A DNA stretch of 64,000 bases from Cryptomeria japonica (taxonomy: Eukaryota > Streptophyta > Pinopsida > Cupressales > Cupressaceae), in the NCBI RefSeq assembly GCF_030272615.1, contig NC_081414.1, forward strand, positions 239,789,233-239,853,232. Reading direction: 5' to 3'. Each line of letters begins with the position of its first letter. The first letter of the stretch is position 1. A program made the translations under genes and the position numbers. Shown in pieces: positions 38,101 to 53,100 of this stretch. The notes under the pieces are model-generated. The model did not search any database. It was not told where the DNA came from and worked only from the letters and a program-made list of their open reading frames with translations.

Positions 38101-41100
38101 ATTTTGCAGCATTTTCATACCCGAAGAAGGCACAAGAGCCTATGGCAAATTTGAGGAACTTAATTCCCCATTTGGATTGATATTTTCACAAGTTGTTTGT
38201 CCCAATTGTTGATATGACAAAGGGAATCCAAAGAGCAACTAAGACAAAATTGAATATCAGCCAGAAGCCTCCACCAAGATGAAACCCCAACACCTATAAC
38301 CACATTGTCAAGAATGGTCCTAAGAGCTCAAAGCCATCTTGGTCTAATCAAAGACTTGGCAACAACCTTGATTATCTCCTTAGATTCCCCAACTTCTAAG
38401 AACATAGCAACAAACATAGAAGAAATGTCTATGTTAACTTTGTATCTACACAAAATTGAAAGGAAGAGATCTCCCAATGTCACCTGCATTGCATAAAACA
38501 TAATTTGAGGACATATTTTGAAAACCTTCCTCAAACGAAGATCAAAGATTTCCCCCAAGAAAGAAATGTCTCTATTTCGTTGTAAGCCTCATCGTGGTGT
38601 CCATCTTGTCATCCAAACAAAAACAGCATGGTTGCAAATGAGGAGTCAGGATAATAAAACCGCCTTGCAATCTCTCTTCATATCTTTCCATTATGATGTA
38701 GGTACCAGAGCCACAGATGAAGGACAATAAGACTTAATTCGCATGCATAGCCACCTTTTTTGCCACCATTCCAAATGGCTTGTTCACCTGAATGAGCAAT
38801 GTCATTATGATGCAGGAGCATCCAAGGGTGCAAGGGCAATCTTGCATCAAACAAAAAAAAATCTAATGATTTATGTTTTTTTTTTCAATAAATTGTTTGT
38901 AGGTCCAGTTAATTATTTTTACTGTTTGTTAATTACTTTTACTATTACCCTCAGTAACCAAGAGCTCAATTATAATTACTGTTTGGGAATTTAATTTTAT
39001 ATATTATTTTTAATAATTTCCACACATATGGGGCATTGAATTTTGGAGTGACATCAAATTTGAATTTGAAAGTCATTTGAAATGGTGACAGCAGGGTTTA
39101 CGGACAAGCACTTAAATAAAATGCCTTGCATGTTAATTTTCTTACACTGACGACTGGAAATTTAAATATGAATTTCATACAAATGCCAAAAGGCACAAAC
39201 GACAATTATTCATTGCAAAAATGACCAAATAAGGCATTATTTTCAAATTTGGGAGTGGGATTTTGGGGAATACTTTAGAAGTATTCAATGCAAAATGGGA
39301 CTTACATCATTTTTTATTGCTGGAAACATATTTAAATTGGAAATCCAAAAAAACAACTCATTCAACACTTGGCAGGTAATGTGAAGTTGAAGTGTAGAAC
39401 AGGATTGAAGCATTCAACTAAGAAGGCATCCACTACGAAAAGGTGCAGGCGATTAGAAGTGTATTTGCAAGTTTATAAAGGCTTCAAGTTGAGATGGTCA
39501 ATCTTCAACATCCTATAGATTGCTTGATTGAAGATTGTTAGATCCTAATTGAAGTCTGTTTCAATTTGTGAAAATGCTGATGTTGTAGAAAAGTGTGTTT
39601 CATTAGTGAAAGTGTTTGTGGGGGAGTACCTTGCATCAATTGGTACCAGAGCAAGAGTTCCTGAGTGTGCAAGCAGAGCGTTAGACATAAGGCAGCTTGC
39701 ACAAAAACCTAGGGGGGTAAGAGGAGCTATGCAAACATTTTGAGAGGTTATAGATAGTGAAGATCGAAATGAGAGTGAAGAAAATGAAATTTTGCATTGG
39801 ATGGATTCTAAGTTTAGGTGAGCTAAAAACTATTTTTGAGGTGTTTGACCAATTCACTGTTGAAGATATAAAGTGAAACAGAAGTTAAAATAAAAATATA
39901 GACCAGGCAGAGAAACTAGAAAGTTGTAGACATATGGACCATTAATGCAGATGATGAAAATGTTGTTACAACCAGGTGTTATAGCATGAAAAGAAGTGGC
40001 AAGCTGCAGATCTGCATAGATTATTTTCAGCTCAATTAGCAGTGAAAGATCCTTTTTCAAGGACCATTCACTCTAGAAATTCCGAAAGGTTGTTTTAGGA
40101 AAGGCACTTTACTTGGTATGGATTTTTAATTCAAGATAGAATCAGGTTCCTATAAGACCACAGGACCAACATTTAACAACATTTGCCATAGAATATGGAA
40201 TTATTGCCACTAAACAATGTCCTTTAGACTAGTGAATGCAAGCATATGATATTCTTGGATCATGACCAAAACTTTTGGTATTCATGATAATAAGGTATTT
40301 AATAATCTGAAAGTCAAAATGTTACAGCTTTCTACTGTTCATCATGGTTGTGTTATGTTGTTGGAGACATGATGCATTACAAGAATGGACAAGTAAAGAT
40401 AAGTGCTACTTGAAACAGTAGACAAGTGGATTATGATGCACATTGAAGCCAAGCTTATGCAGCTGAACCGTGGCAAGTTAGATGTTTCTTGAAGAAAGTT
40501 GAATGATCTGAAGAGGCAGGGTCCTGAATATAAGCTTCCTCTAAAAGTAACCACATCCTTGCTTTATCCTCCCAAAGCAATTAAGGATTTTGTATGTCTT
40601 TATTTACTTCATCCTCTTAAAGAAATTTTTAGTTTTCGCAACGCTTTATTTGTTTTAGCATAGCAGAGCAGTCTTTAGCCTTTACATGGTTTTAATTTTT
40701 ACTTGCTTTAGCCTAGCAAAACAGTCATTGACCTTTGCATTTCATTATTCTCATCCCATTTCCTATAATAGATTTTTGGTTTACTCTGTCCTATTTTTCC
40801 TAGACTGAACCAATTACATATGCCTATCCTAGTTTTTTGTAGAATACGCATATGCTTTATTATTAATACTTATACTATCTTCCTAAAATTAACTTTATTA
40901 TTTGATCCAATGAAACATCTTTTTGAGTCCAAAATCCACACATTGAGATGATCACATACATGAAAGCTTAGAACAACTTCCTCACAGCAAAGTCTGTGCA
41001 ACATTTTTTGGCTACATAGACAAACATTTTGTGCAACATTTTTTTCTACATATCAGTGATCCACCTGATATTAATGAGTTTCTCAAATTCAAAACTAATA

Positions 41101-44100
41101 TAACATAGATAATTGATCTTTCTGACTTCATATATTAATTTTCAAACGTTGTGAGGCAGGAAAGTTATAAAGTTCACCTCTGTTAAATTTATACCATTTC
41201 TTGATTGCTATCATAATCAATATTATTTGTATCATTATACAACATATCTTGTCAATTTCGATTGATAAACAGGTAAGACCCTTGACATTGATTCAGAGGC
41301 TTGAAATTAGCATCTTTCTGTCATTTTTGGGCTCTTTCATTTCTTCTATTAAAGTTGTTCTAATGGTTTATCCTTAATATCTAAAACTGAGAAATTATTC
41401 AGCAAAAGAGAGGAACGGTATTTACAGGTAAGCCCGAGGTGGACCAAACTGATCCACATTAACAGCAGGATAGAGCACATTTGGATTGATTCCTTTTGCA
41501 TGCAGAGATTTGAATGTCTTGGCAAAAACAGATGCAGTGAACTTACTGTTTACCAGAATAAGATCTGCCATCCCTGCATAGTTTGTAAACCATATCCAAA
41601 CTCAGAAACTAAGAACGCAAAAGATATCAAATTGTTAGAAGATAGAAGCAGATACATGGAATTAAAAGTCAAAGCTATTATAACACAACAAAAATAAATT
41701 GAATAAAAAGCTAAAAGCAAACCAGTTGAGGCTTCTTCAAGCATATCAATAGGCATACGATACAATCTCCTTAACATAGTTGTGTGTTGTGCCAGCAATA
41801 AATCTGGAAAATGACAATAGAATATAACCTGCAATAGTTTTATGATCAATAAAGTGCTAAGCATAGAAAACTTGTTAGACAACCAACCATCCATTGCTGG
41901 TTGAAGCAATTTTTACTGAGATTAACAGTTTCTGGGACACTTTAAACCTAGACTCACAATGCATGGCCTACCTTTGAAGATTTGAGTTTAAGAACAGGAA
42001 TTACAGCAGACACTTGATCTGTTAGCACAATATCAAATGAAGGCCACAACAGCACCATACAAATTGCAACAAAGATACATCGAACATAGGCACATATGGC
42101 ATGGAATCTGTAGAATATGTGCCGTGGTAAGAAGCTGCCATACACTGTGACAGGGAAAGATCCTGCACATAGACGAAGTCTCAATTTAACATTACAAATA
42201 AAAAATGGCAGAACAAGTCACTAGGAAATAAATAATCTAAGAAACAAAATATATCGATTTGCACAATTGGTAAGGGTAAAACAATGGGACTCAAAAGAAC
42301 ATCCAGTTGCAACAGAATGGTATTAACGTAGAAATGAACCTTAGAAGCTAATAAATGTGGCTACGATTAAACTTAAAACACTCCAATAATCAAAAGAACA
42401 GTGAGATTGAATGAAACAAGTTGATTGAATCCTGATTCCTGACCATAGAGTATAAGTACAAATATGCATATCAAAATGAGGCACTGAAGTCCATGATAAG
42501 AAAATGAAATCAGTGAAGATCAAAGATGAAGACCAAGGAAGGAAAATAGCATAGTTATATGTCTGTGTCAATAGTCAATGCAGAAGAAGAAGAAAAACTG
42601 GCATCACTACCATCCACCACCACCACAGAACCAATACTAGATCTGGTAATATCCATACGAGAATGTCTGAGGGTAAGGAGGTTCAGCTAGATAATCCTAG
42701 GAGGAAGCATGACTTTCCCTAAGGCCTCTCCTAAGATCTAAGATCCTACAAGTCTTCAAACATGGAGAGAAAATTGGTCATACACAGCCTCCATCTCCCA
42801 GCCTGCTGGCCGTGAAAACGAGAAGTTGGCCCATGATTCCAAGTAGATGTGGATCAACAAGAAATCACCTCACAACACCAACAACATCAATGTCTAGCAA
42901 GACCCAAGGAGACAACCCTCTCTGAAGAACAGAATAGAAACTAGAGGTATATGTCATGTTAAGAATTTGTATTGCCTAAGAATTTGAGTTTGTGAAAAGG
43001 AAAGTAAGAGTAATGGTATTCTTGAAACATAAAAACTGAGTAGCAAACTCAGTTGTCCTGGACAATGCACACCACTGCACACCAATAGTGCAACGAAGAA
43101 TAATAATTTGAACTCTCTCAATAGAGAATGTAACTAGAGATTAATCTGATGTGCTTTGTGAACACAGATATGTTTCGAGAATCATTAAAAAGCAAATTGC
43201 TAGGCAATTGTAATTTTTGCGTGCAATAAAAGTCTAGAACAAGTGTGTCATGCCCTGCCAAAGTGGGAGGTTGAAGCTTTATTTAAGAATCAGATTGCAG
43301 CATTTTTTCAGTCAAACTTGGGCGAAATAGCAGCAACTAGATTAAGGGTATTGATCAAGGTTTAAATGGATAACATTAGTAGCAATTACCAAAACAAACA
43401 AATGAAGATTAATCAAGCGTTCATTGGTATTAAATTATCCAGGCCAGCAATTAAAGAAGAGTTGTGACTCTTTAAAAAGGCAGCAATGTTGAAGGGGTGT
43501 AACTTGCAAAAGCAGTAGGTGTGTCTCCCTCTCATTTGAAGATATTAAGGGGAGATCATTCCATTGGGGAAGAGATATCAAGGCAGAAATTCATTGAGTA
43601 ATTAATAGAAATCAGATCATCCCTATGTTACCCAAGAATGCATCCTCGGGCCTAAAAAAACCATCCCAGTGCCCGGGGACATCCCCAATCTGCCTTTTTT
43701 AGCAGGAAACGTCCCAGAAACATGAGGACAGCACTCCTTAACATCGGGGGCCATCCCACCATCCCGAGGATGGCAGGGGACATCTAGGATGCCCCTCGAC
43801 CGTCCTAGGGACGATCGGACATCCTCAGTGTCACGGAGCAAATTTAAAAAAAAAAAAATCAATTTAAGTTTTAAAAAAAATTATTCTTTTGTGGGCCCCT
43901 ACCTCCTAGATCACCCTAAAGGGAATAGGTATAACATTTTGACTCACTTCATCATTTGTGTGAGGAAAACAGTGGAGCAGCAGCATGGTTTAAAGAAAGC
44001 CATTGAAAGAGGAACAACAGAAAGGGTTAGAAGAAAAAGAGGTTCAATCAAGGGCAGTGGGGCTGCAAATCCTTCGACAAGGTAAGTTTCATCCTCTCAT

Positions 44101-47100
44101 TTTTTTTTTCCAATTTTTTCCAAAGCTTGAAGCATGAAATATCTCTGATTTTATTTTGCATTTTGCATTTTTTTAGTTTAAAGTTGCACTCAATCTCAAA
44201 AAAATATGAGCAACGGAGAGAGTGATAGTAGTAGTAGGAATGAAGTGCAAGTGGATGGTCGAAATACAAGTGCAAGTGTTGAGGGTGGCAGTGGACAAAA
44301 ACCAAACCTATTTAAGTGCCCTTCAAAAACCATGGAAAAATATGCAAAGGGGCCTTTCAACAAGAAAAAACCTCTTCTCCAATGTGTTACACCTAAAGAT
44401 CAAAAGTAAAAAAATTTAGGGGGGAGTAGGGTATGGAATTATCATGTTTGCTTGACAGATTTTATAGGTAGCTACATAAGGGTAATGTCTCATTTTTTGG
44501 GTGTTACATGCCATGGAGTTAAAGTTTGTCTATCACTAGATAGAGTGCCATAGATTGCACATGGAAGCGGAAATGATGTCAGCACCTTCTGTCACAAGTG
44601 CACAATTATCTTTGCCTATGTCATCCACTATTAGTAGTAGTCAAGTTGGCACAACAGGGAAGAGGAAGATGAGTTGTGGTGACAAGGGAGGGTCAGTTGA
44701 AGCTATGTTTAATGTGTAAGCACGACAAGCTACATAGTATTCCATTGTCAAATTCCTTTTTTCTCATGCCATCCCATTTCATGTGACACATGCCTCTTAC
44801 TTCCAACAAATGATCAAAGATGTAGCCACTATTGCTCCCTCATTCACACCCCCTAGAGACAATAAGTTACAGACTACCCTCCTAGACAAGGAGCATTCCA
44901 AGGTTAATGTGCTAATGGAAGATGTGAGACAAACTTGGATGAGGATAGGTTGCTCTACTCTGATGGATGGGTGGACTGATGTTAGACATCAGCCACTCAT
45001 CAATATCATTGGCACATCCCCTACTAGTTTTTATTTTCTAAGTCATGGATTGTAGACTTCCAATTGACTTCCAATTGACCATTTTGAGAGATGTCATGGG
45101 GCCCTCAAATGTTGTATAGGTGATCACCAATTCGGCATGTGTGTGCAAATCAGTTGGTTTAATGGTGGAGGGTGCTTACAAGCACATCTTTTAAACCCCA
45201 TGTTGTGTTCATGCATTGAAAGACATAGGAAAATTGGATTGGGTGAAAGAATTGATGGTATAAGCTAGAGAAATTCAAATTTGCATTTGCATTTCATTTG
45301 CAACCATCACACCTCACTTGCTCTCTTTAGGTCATTTTCAAAGGAGTTCTTCAAACCTACTGAGACAAGGTATGCCCCTTCATTTTGTTTCAATATATGG
45401 AAATATTAGAATTGAAACTTCAAACATTTGTATTCCAATTAAATTGAGCCTTATATTGTTTTTAATGAATATGGGTATGCCACTTACTTTATCTTGTCGG
45501 AGAGGATGCTTGAGGTGCATGAGCCTCTACAATTGATGATAGTGAATTCAAAATGGACTAGATGGCCTAATTCAAGGTGGACCATGACAGTGGCAATGAC
45601 TCAAAAGGAGTACTCTGATCTTGATGCAGTATTTGGAGATGCAGATTAGGGGCAACAATGTACTTTGTTTTTTGTATTTTGATTTTTATATCAGAATTGA
45701 GAATGAAACTATATGGCAGCAAAGTAGCCTTTGGGCATTTTGTTATAAGTTTATAACTTTCATGTTATTTTTTAATATCGCATGCATATTGACAATGAAT
45801 TCTGAATTATGAATGCATATTGAGTATTGACAATGATCTCAATGAATTATGATTCGTGAACACAAATGTTATATGTTAAGGTTCTATAATGTATATATGC
45901 ATGCTTTATCCATGTTTTCATATGAATATAATGTATATGTGCATGTTGTATCCATGTTTTCATATGAGCATTTCAAATTTCCCTTTATATTTTAAATTTT
46001 CTCTATATTTTATTTAGCCATCCCCTAGCTGTCCCCAAAACCGTCTTGAAAAATCAGGGACTTGGGGATGTGTCCCCCCATTCCGGAAACTCGGGGTAAC
46101 CTCCTTATTTAACAATCAGATTGCAGCCTTTTTCCAATCAAACTTAGGCTGTTAAGTTATGAAATAGCAGTGACTCTATTAAGGGGATCAATCAAGTTTT
46201 ATATGGATAACATTAGTTATGGTTACCAAAACAAACAAATGAAGATTAATCAAGAGTTCACTGGCATTAAGTTATTTGATTCAGGCCAGCGATTACAGAA
46301 GAAGAGTTGTGAGTCTTTAAAAAGGCAGCAATGTTGAAGTGGTGTAACTCTTGCAAAAGTAAAAGGTATCTCCCTCTCATTTAAAGATATTAAGGGGAGA
46401 TCATACCATTGGGGAAGAGACGTCACTGAAGAAATTCATTGAGTAATAAATAGGAATCAGATCATCCAAGGCATCACTTTGGAATAGAAACTGAGGGCAG
46501 CAATTAACAATATTCAGAAAAATAATTGGTAGCAGCCATTTAAGAATAAATTTATTATTTCATCAAGAGTCGTTTAATTAGAAATAATCTAGAAAACTCC
46601 TTGAGAAATCATGTCTTCAATTTGTAAAGTGTCTTGCAAATAGGAAGGACTGCCAGCCTCCAAGTTCACAGAGATGAAGGACAACCCGCATATCATGCTT
46701 TTATCAAGTTAAATACCTAAACCAGAGGTAGAATCGACAGCCAGCTTTCCATGCTCTTGGGCTTGATCAAGGTGGACAGCTATCCTCCACGGTGAAGGAT
46801 GGAAAGGCAACCAACCTTCCATGCTCTTGGCAAGTCGAGGACGGCCAGCCTTGCGAATTGCCAGTTTGCAAGCATTACCAAGAAATTCATGATGTGATTG
46901 GCTACAAGGAATATGCTATGATGTATTGATCCAAATATTAATTATGCTAAGATTTATTGATCTATATATTTGATGATTTGATGTACAGATTTGAATATTA
47001 TCATAATTTCTTGTTACATAATATTACTAATATCAGTTTGCAGTGTTTAATATTATTTGCAGGCCTAAAATCAGGAATATCCCAAAAAAGGTACATTACA

Positions 47101-50100
47101 AAGTGATGTAGTTTTTATTCTTGATGTGAAGAGAATCATGCTGGGTGTCAACTTATAATCCCACTGCTTGTCAAAGACTTGGTCTTTTGAGCATCCTTGT
47201 ACAGTATACCTAAACCTTGGATGTTGTGACATGCCCCCTGCCCTGATACCTCCTTCAATCTGATATGTATTGCTGATAAGAAAATTGTCTCATATATAAG
47301 ACATCACAATTTTCCGATATCTAGCTGACTCCCTTATATAAGCACTTGAATTTGATAAAAATAAGTAAAATGCTGTCGACCTTCCATATTTTGGAGCCCT
47401 TCTTTATAATGTAGAAAACACATTCCTAGCCGGCCATATCATGAAATACAAAATATAGTTATGTTTAACAAATGGCTGACTGAGTTTATTTAGAAGAAGA
47501 ATGAACTTATCATTATCCATGCTTGCCGACCTGTTTAGTGTTTAAATCAAATTAAATTTACTTTGCTTTAGGGCTGACTCCCTTTGAATAAAGACTAAGG
47601 GTGTGTATTTAAGAAGAAAGGTTCGATTACCTCAAAGGGATCATAAAACAAATGATAGGCAGTGATTATTCTAAATAAAAGAGAAGGGAGTTAACAAATG
47701 ACAGCGATCAATCTGAAGGCAACTTAGATAAACAACAGCAATTCGTATTTCTCAATAGGCAGCAATTAAGAAATAAACAAGGGAGCGATGACAAATAATA
47801 AATAATTGTTTATTAAGCAGCAATCAGAATGAGGAAATGCAACCCTTTCAAAAGAGTATTAATGGTTTAAGGGTGTGGCTCCCTACACCAAAGGGAGATA
47901 TAAATATTAGAGTAATATTTTTATATTTAGCTTATAATGGTCATTAAGTCAGTTAGCATTTTGAAACTTTCTTTCATGTCTTTTGCTCTCAATCGTTTCG
48001 GTTTGAGAAACATATTTTGTAATCTCTATTTTAAGGAGTATTCATCTTCTTTGTAAATAATCGAACTTTCTTTTATGTCTTTTGTTCTCAATCATTTCAG
48101 TTTTAGAATCATCTTTTGTGATCTCTATTTAAGGAGTATTCATCTTCTTTGTAAATAATCGATTATCATTTCACGGTATCAGAGCAGAGGTGTTTCTAAG
48201 AGCTTTTACTTTTTAGCAGATTTATTACCTGAAAATTTCGTAAAAGATTTTCAAAAGTTTTTGATCGATTTTTTGAAATAAAATCGTAGGATTTATCTAT
48301 GCAAATCAATTTTTTCTTAAGGTTTTTTGATTAATTTTACTGAATAAAATCGAGAGTTCTTTTATTCTGAGCATTGCAACCTGAATCGTAGGGTTTTTGG
48401 TCTAAATCGTGGCTTGGCATTCTCTACACACAGGTTTTACTCTGAATTGTGCAACCTGCAAGCTATTTTCTCAGTTTTGGCACCGTTTTATGCCTACAAC
48501 GTCTTTCTCAAAAAGCCCACGCAACTGTTTCACTGTTTTTTGTCCGTGTGAAAGTTTTTTTGGCCCATGCGACCCTTGTTTCTGGCATTTTTTTTTAATC
48601 GTGGTCATTTTAGCTACAAAAAATTGCATAATATAAGGTTTCTTCACCATGACCTTGTGTTATCTTCCACCTGTGAAACCATGCCAAGGGTTTTTGAGCC
48701 TGGTTTTTTTACAAAGATCAGTGGTTCTCTGGGTAATTTGTTTCCAGCCCGTGAGAGTTTCTGATTTTTTGACATTTTTTTTCACAAAAAATCATGTGAT
48801 TATCTTTTCAATTAAAAGAGAACTCCATTTGAGGAAAGGGGATCAAACCATCAAGGAAAGCAATTCAATAGGCATTGGTGCTCATAAAGCACAGGTCAAT
48901 TCCTAATATATCAGCGATCAGGCACATAGATCAAATCAGATATTATTATTTTTTGCAGGCAGTAGCATTCTTGTTCATTTGTGGTATGCATCAGTATATG
49001 TTTGATATGCTTGCTTAATATATGCAATGTGGATAAATGTTATCTCATACATCTATAATCTTACTACACGTTAATAAATTTGTTATACTTCTTAATCTAT
49101 CCCCATATTGGATAAATGTTATCAAATATGTTAGGGAGAGGTGGTAGACATAGGTTCCCTCAAATTAAGTAGCCCACCCCACGGTATGGAATCATCACGG
49201 ATTCTCCTGCCGCTTTTGGGTCAAGGGGCAAGTTGTCTTGGTCAAGTGCTGAGGGCTCTTGCGCTTAATTGGGCTAAACAGTCTTCCTCTATGATCTAGG
49301 TTCCCTCAAATTGAGTAGCCCACCCCAAGGGATGGAATCATCACAGGATGTTCCTGCCGCTTGTGGGCCAAGGGGTAAGTTGTCTTGATCAAACACTGCA
49401 CGCTCTTGGGCTTAGTTGAGATGAACTGTAACCAAGCACCCTTTGTGGATTTCCCCTCCAAACCCTATATATGATTAATCATGGGAATGGAACCATGGAT
49501 AGTTATTGTATTTTTTTATCTAAATAGAATAAGACAATTATTGTTATGTAAGTGCTTGTGACTGTTGATTAGGAGCCCTAACCCTAAATAGAAATAATTG
49601 GTCTTATGAAATATATTTCAAATATTATCTAACATGATTGCAAGATCTAAACCAGGGTTTATGTTGATAACTATATTACATTCCTTATTTCAATTAAATT
49701 TGTGATTCTAGGGCAAACTCCAGGGTCCTTCCAACAGGGAACATTTCATGTTGGAAGAAGCAAATGTCATCAATAGGGGAAGGGCAGGCACTAGAGTGTT
49801 TTGCTTACTTCAGAAATAAGTATGGTTGAAAAAAAATATGTTACATTAATTCAAAGAAAGCATAAATATTTTTTACTAGATGCTCCAAATGGTTGATGTA
49901 GGTCAAAATATTGTTATATAAATCCACCCCAATCCCACCCGATTCTTAGAAAACTATTATTGTATCATGTTGTGTAAGCATCACGCTTGTATTTTTGTAT
50001 CTCCACATTATGAGAATGTATTTTGTATGGCCAATTATTTGCAGATATTGAGTTTGATTTAGATCTTATAATAATCCGATTTTAAACACATTGCACTGCA

Positions 50101-53100
50101 TACACCACACAATACCAAATCTAAGTTGTCATTTAGAAATGAATTCAGAGAAGGGAAATGCACTTGGTAAAATGAAGTATTTGTATGACATAGGAACTAA
50201 ATGACCGATGCAGGTTACAAGTCTCATTTCTGCTAGTAAGTTCAAGGCTGAGTACTAACTTATCTATCCAATTGGACTTGGGATAAATCATATGCATATG
50301 TGTTTGTTCTTTGTACATATATTGGGATTTGCACATACATGTATGCAAGAGTTTTGGCTATGTATCTGTAGACAAGGTAATGGAGTTGTGTGCATAGTAG
50401 ATAATTCTAGCTAGGACTAAAGAAGGTGATCTTCACAATTCAGCATGAACTCCACTGCATGTTCTCATAATGGGTAAGGAAGTTCGGAGGATTAAAATCC
50501 AACAAGGACAACTTTTATTTGCCTATGATATAGTAGTATACGTTAGGAATAAGAGAAAACTACCAGTAACTATAGAAAGCAATTTGCATTTGTGGCATTG
50601 ACCATTTAAACAGGTGGACTCTCATTTGAGACAAGTGGCCTCTAATAAGAGAGAATTTCTTTTAAAATACAGAAAAAAAAAATAGAACAAAGGATATTAG
50701 TGACATTATCCAAAACATAAAGGTAAAACTTGATATAGTTTAGTTAGTTGCAATTTTAAGAGGAAAATTTAGGTTATTTTTGAAAGTAAATAAAGCCTAC
50801 AAAGGCTGTAGATGGATTTGTTATAAGAATTCTTAGATTGTTTTATGCTCAAGCAAAAACTAGTTTATTTTTATCACAACCTGGTGAAGAAAATGGTTAG
50901 TTATTTTATATCTAAATTCCTTGCTTATTAATATGACAAGACATATTGTAATAGGGATTATTATTGAGAATGAAATTATACAATTTTGCAATAAATCAAA
51001 GATCAGTGCTTGAAAGTGGCTCCCCTACAAGTTTTTCGCTGTTTTTCGCTGTTTTGATTCTTGGTTTATAATCAGATCAGAGCTCTATTGCATAATTCTA
51101 GAAGAAACTTTTCTTAATTTTTTTCCTTTCCCATATCATCATTTTATTTTAGAATTTTGACAGATTTCTAATCCACAATATTACAACTTCAGTTCAAATT
51201 TCCAAAACAGTGAGTTTTAGAGTTTATCTAGGCTCAAAACTAATGTACTTAGTGATTAAGAATAATTGCACGTGTGCTGACTAATTCTTACCATAAAGGC
51301 TTGCTCTCCCACAATGTGTGTAGAAAAGAACCTTAATTATGCCCATGATATTCAAAGTTCATCAATTGCGATAATGATTAGTTATAAATGGTCCATTCAA
51401 AAGAAATAAACATCATAGAACATCTTTGATAACAATCACACCCCTAGAAGGATGGCGCTCCAAAGCAGCTCCTGTTGCTCCAACCAAACCCTAGCCACTT
51501 CTAGTTCGGCTAGGGATTTGGGTTCTCACAAGCTTTTGTCTCCTCCTATAGTTAGTTCTTCTATCTGTGATGCCTTCTGCAGGTTCAGAAAAGGTTTTCT
51601 CAAGCATTCCAAGGACTCAACCATCTCCAATGGCAATGCTAATGGTGTGGATGGATCACAGGCTTGCTCCTCTATTTTTTGAGGTCCTTCAAAGATGTTA
51701 AGATCACGAGAGTGAATAGCTCAAAGTTTAGGCCCTCTTTCAATGATGTGACACTTGGTTTGGCATCCTTTGCTTCTGTTAAGCCCTTGGCAGGTGCAGA
51801 TGTTAATGGCTCAAAGGACCACAAATGTAATTTGTGTCTTCTAACGAAAATTACTTGTTGATGATTTTTGGTTCTAGAGGAGAGCTCTCCAAACCCTCTT
51901 CGACAGTTTCAAAGATTAGGACTGAGCTGAGGATGACAGGGCCACAGGTTTCAAAAGGAGTCAGTCACACTCAACAATCTCCTATCTTCGAATTTGGCAA
52001 AGAAGTAATGGAAGGTCAGAAAAATTTTGTTGTCCATGGCTTGATTGGCTGCTTCAACCACTTCTGGCCAAGTCTTCAAGATCTAAACAAGTGGTTACTA
52101 AACAACTGGAGACCATTCATGGAGGATAGTCTAAAAATTTACCCGTGCTCAAGGTTTTTTCATTTAAGTTTTTGAATCTGTCAAAGATCAGGATTCTATT
52201 TTATTTGACCTTTTCCAGTTTTGTGGTCAACACACTCTCATGCTAAAACCATGGCATTCCACTTTCAATCCCTCCATCGAATCGATTAGTGTCTTGACAA
52301 TCTAAGTCTGCCTTCCAAATCTCCCACTGCAATTTTGGCTAGACTCTTGATTTGAAGCTTTCAACAAATCGTTAGGTAGATTTATGTCTACAAACAAGGA
52401 TACTTTAGCATTTTTCAAACACAACTTATGCTCAAATTCTAGTAGATTTAGATATCTTATCTCCAAGTATCTTCCTACAGACATTACCTTGAAAGTTGTG
52501 GGTAGTTCTTAGGTTCAAGTCCTGGACTATGAAGGGCTGCCATTTTGTTACAGGAGATGTTATGATATACAACATGTTGCTGTTGATTGCCCTATCAGCA
52601 AACTAAAGCTGGTTGGTCATCCCGCATGGTGGAAAAATTCTCTCTTGCACCATCTCCTAATCAAAGCAACAAAAGCAGCCCTGAGTCCTTCGGACTCATC
52701 TCCAGGACAAATAGATAATGTGCTGATAACAACTCCTCGGGAAGAGGTACCCTCCAAAGACAATTCTCTCAAGCAAAAGGAAGCTCATGAAAGCTGATCT
52801 CACCAGGTATCAAATGCTTCCTATTTATCAATCAAGGATTCAAAATAAGATGTTGGAATCTGAACTCCAGTGCAGAAGCATAAGAAAACACATATTAGGC
52901 AGGAATTTAGTTCACATAATATGCTTCTCCACTCTCATGATGTCACGAAAGGGAAGGATTCAGGCATATTGTAGTTCATCAGGTCCTTATGCAGACCTCA
53001 ATTCTTTTTGGTAACTATATTTTATGTTATGTCTATTTTTTGGCCTACTAGTTTTACTCAAATTTCTCTGAGAAAATTATCATCCCAGCCCTCCCAGCCC

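Larger units (their letters stand above)
35248..41425. other. ALG2 intron 5, distal part
   Basis: Contains the 200-bp duplication and the primer-site remnant at 39640. The rest is non-coding, with no motif found. Confidence 0.6.

Noticed and set aside
43247-43266. Start of an LTR (TGTCATGCCC) paired with 47227 (TGACATGCCC)
   Set aside because: Homology does not clearly extend past the first block, so no element could be defined.
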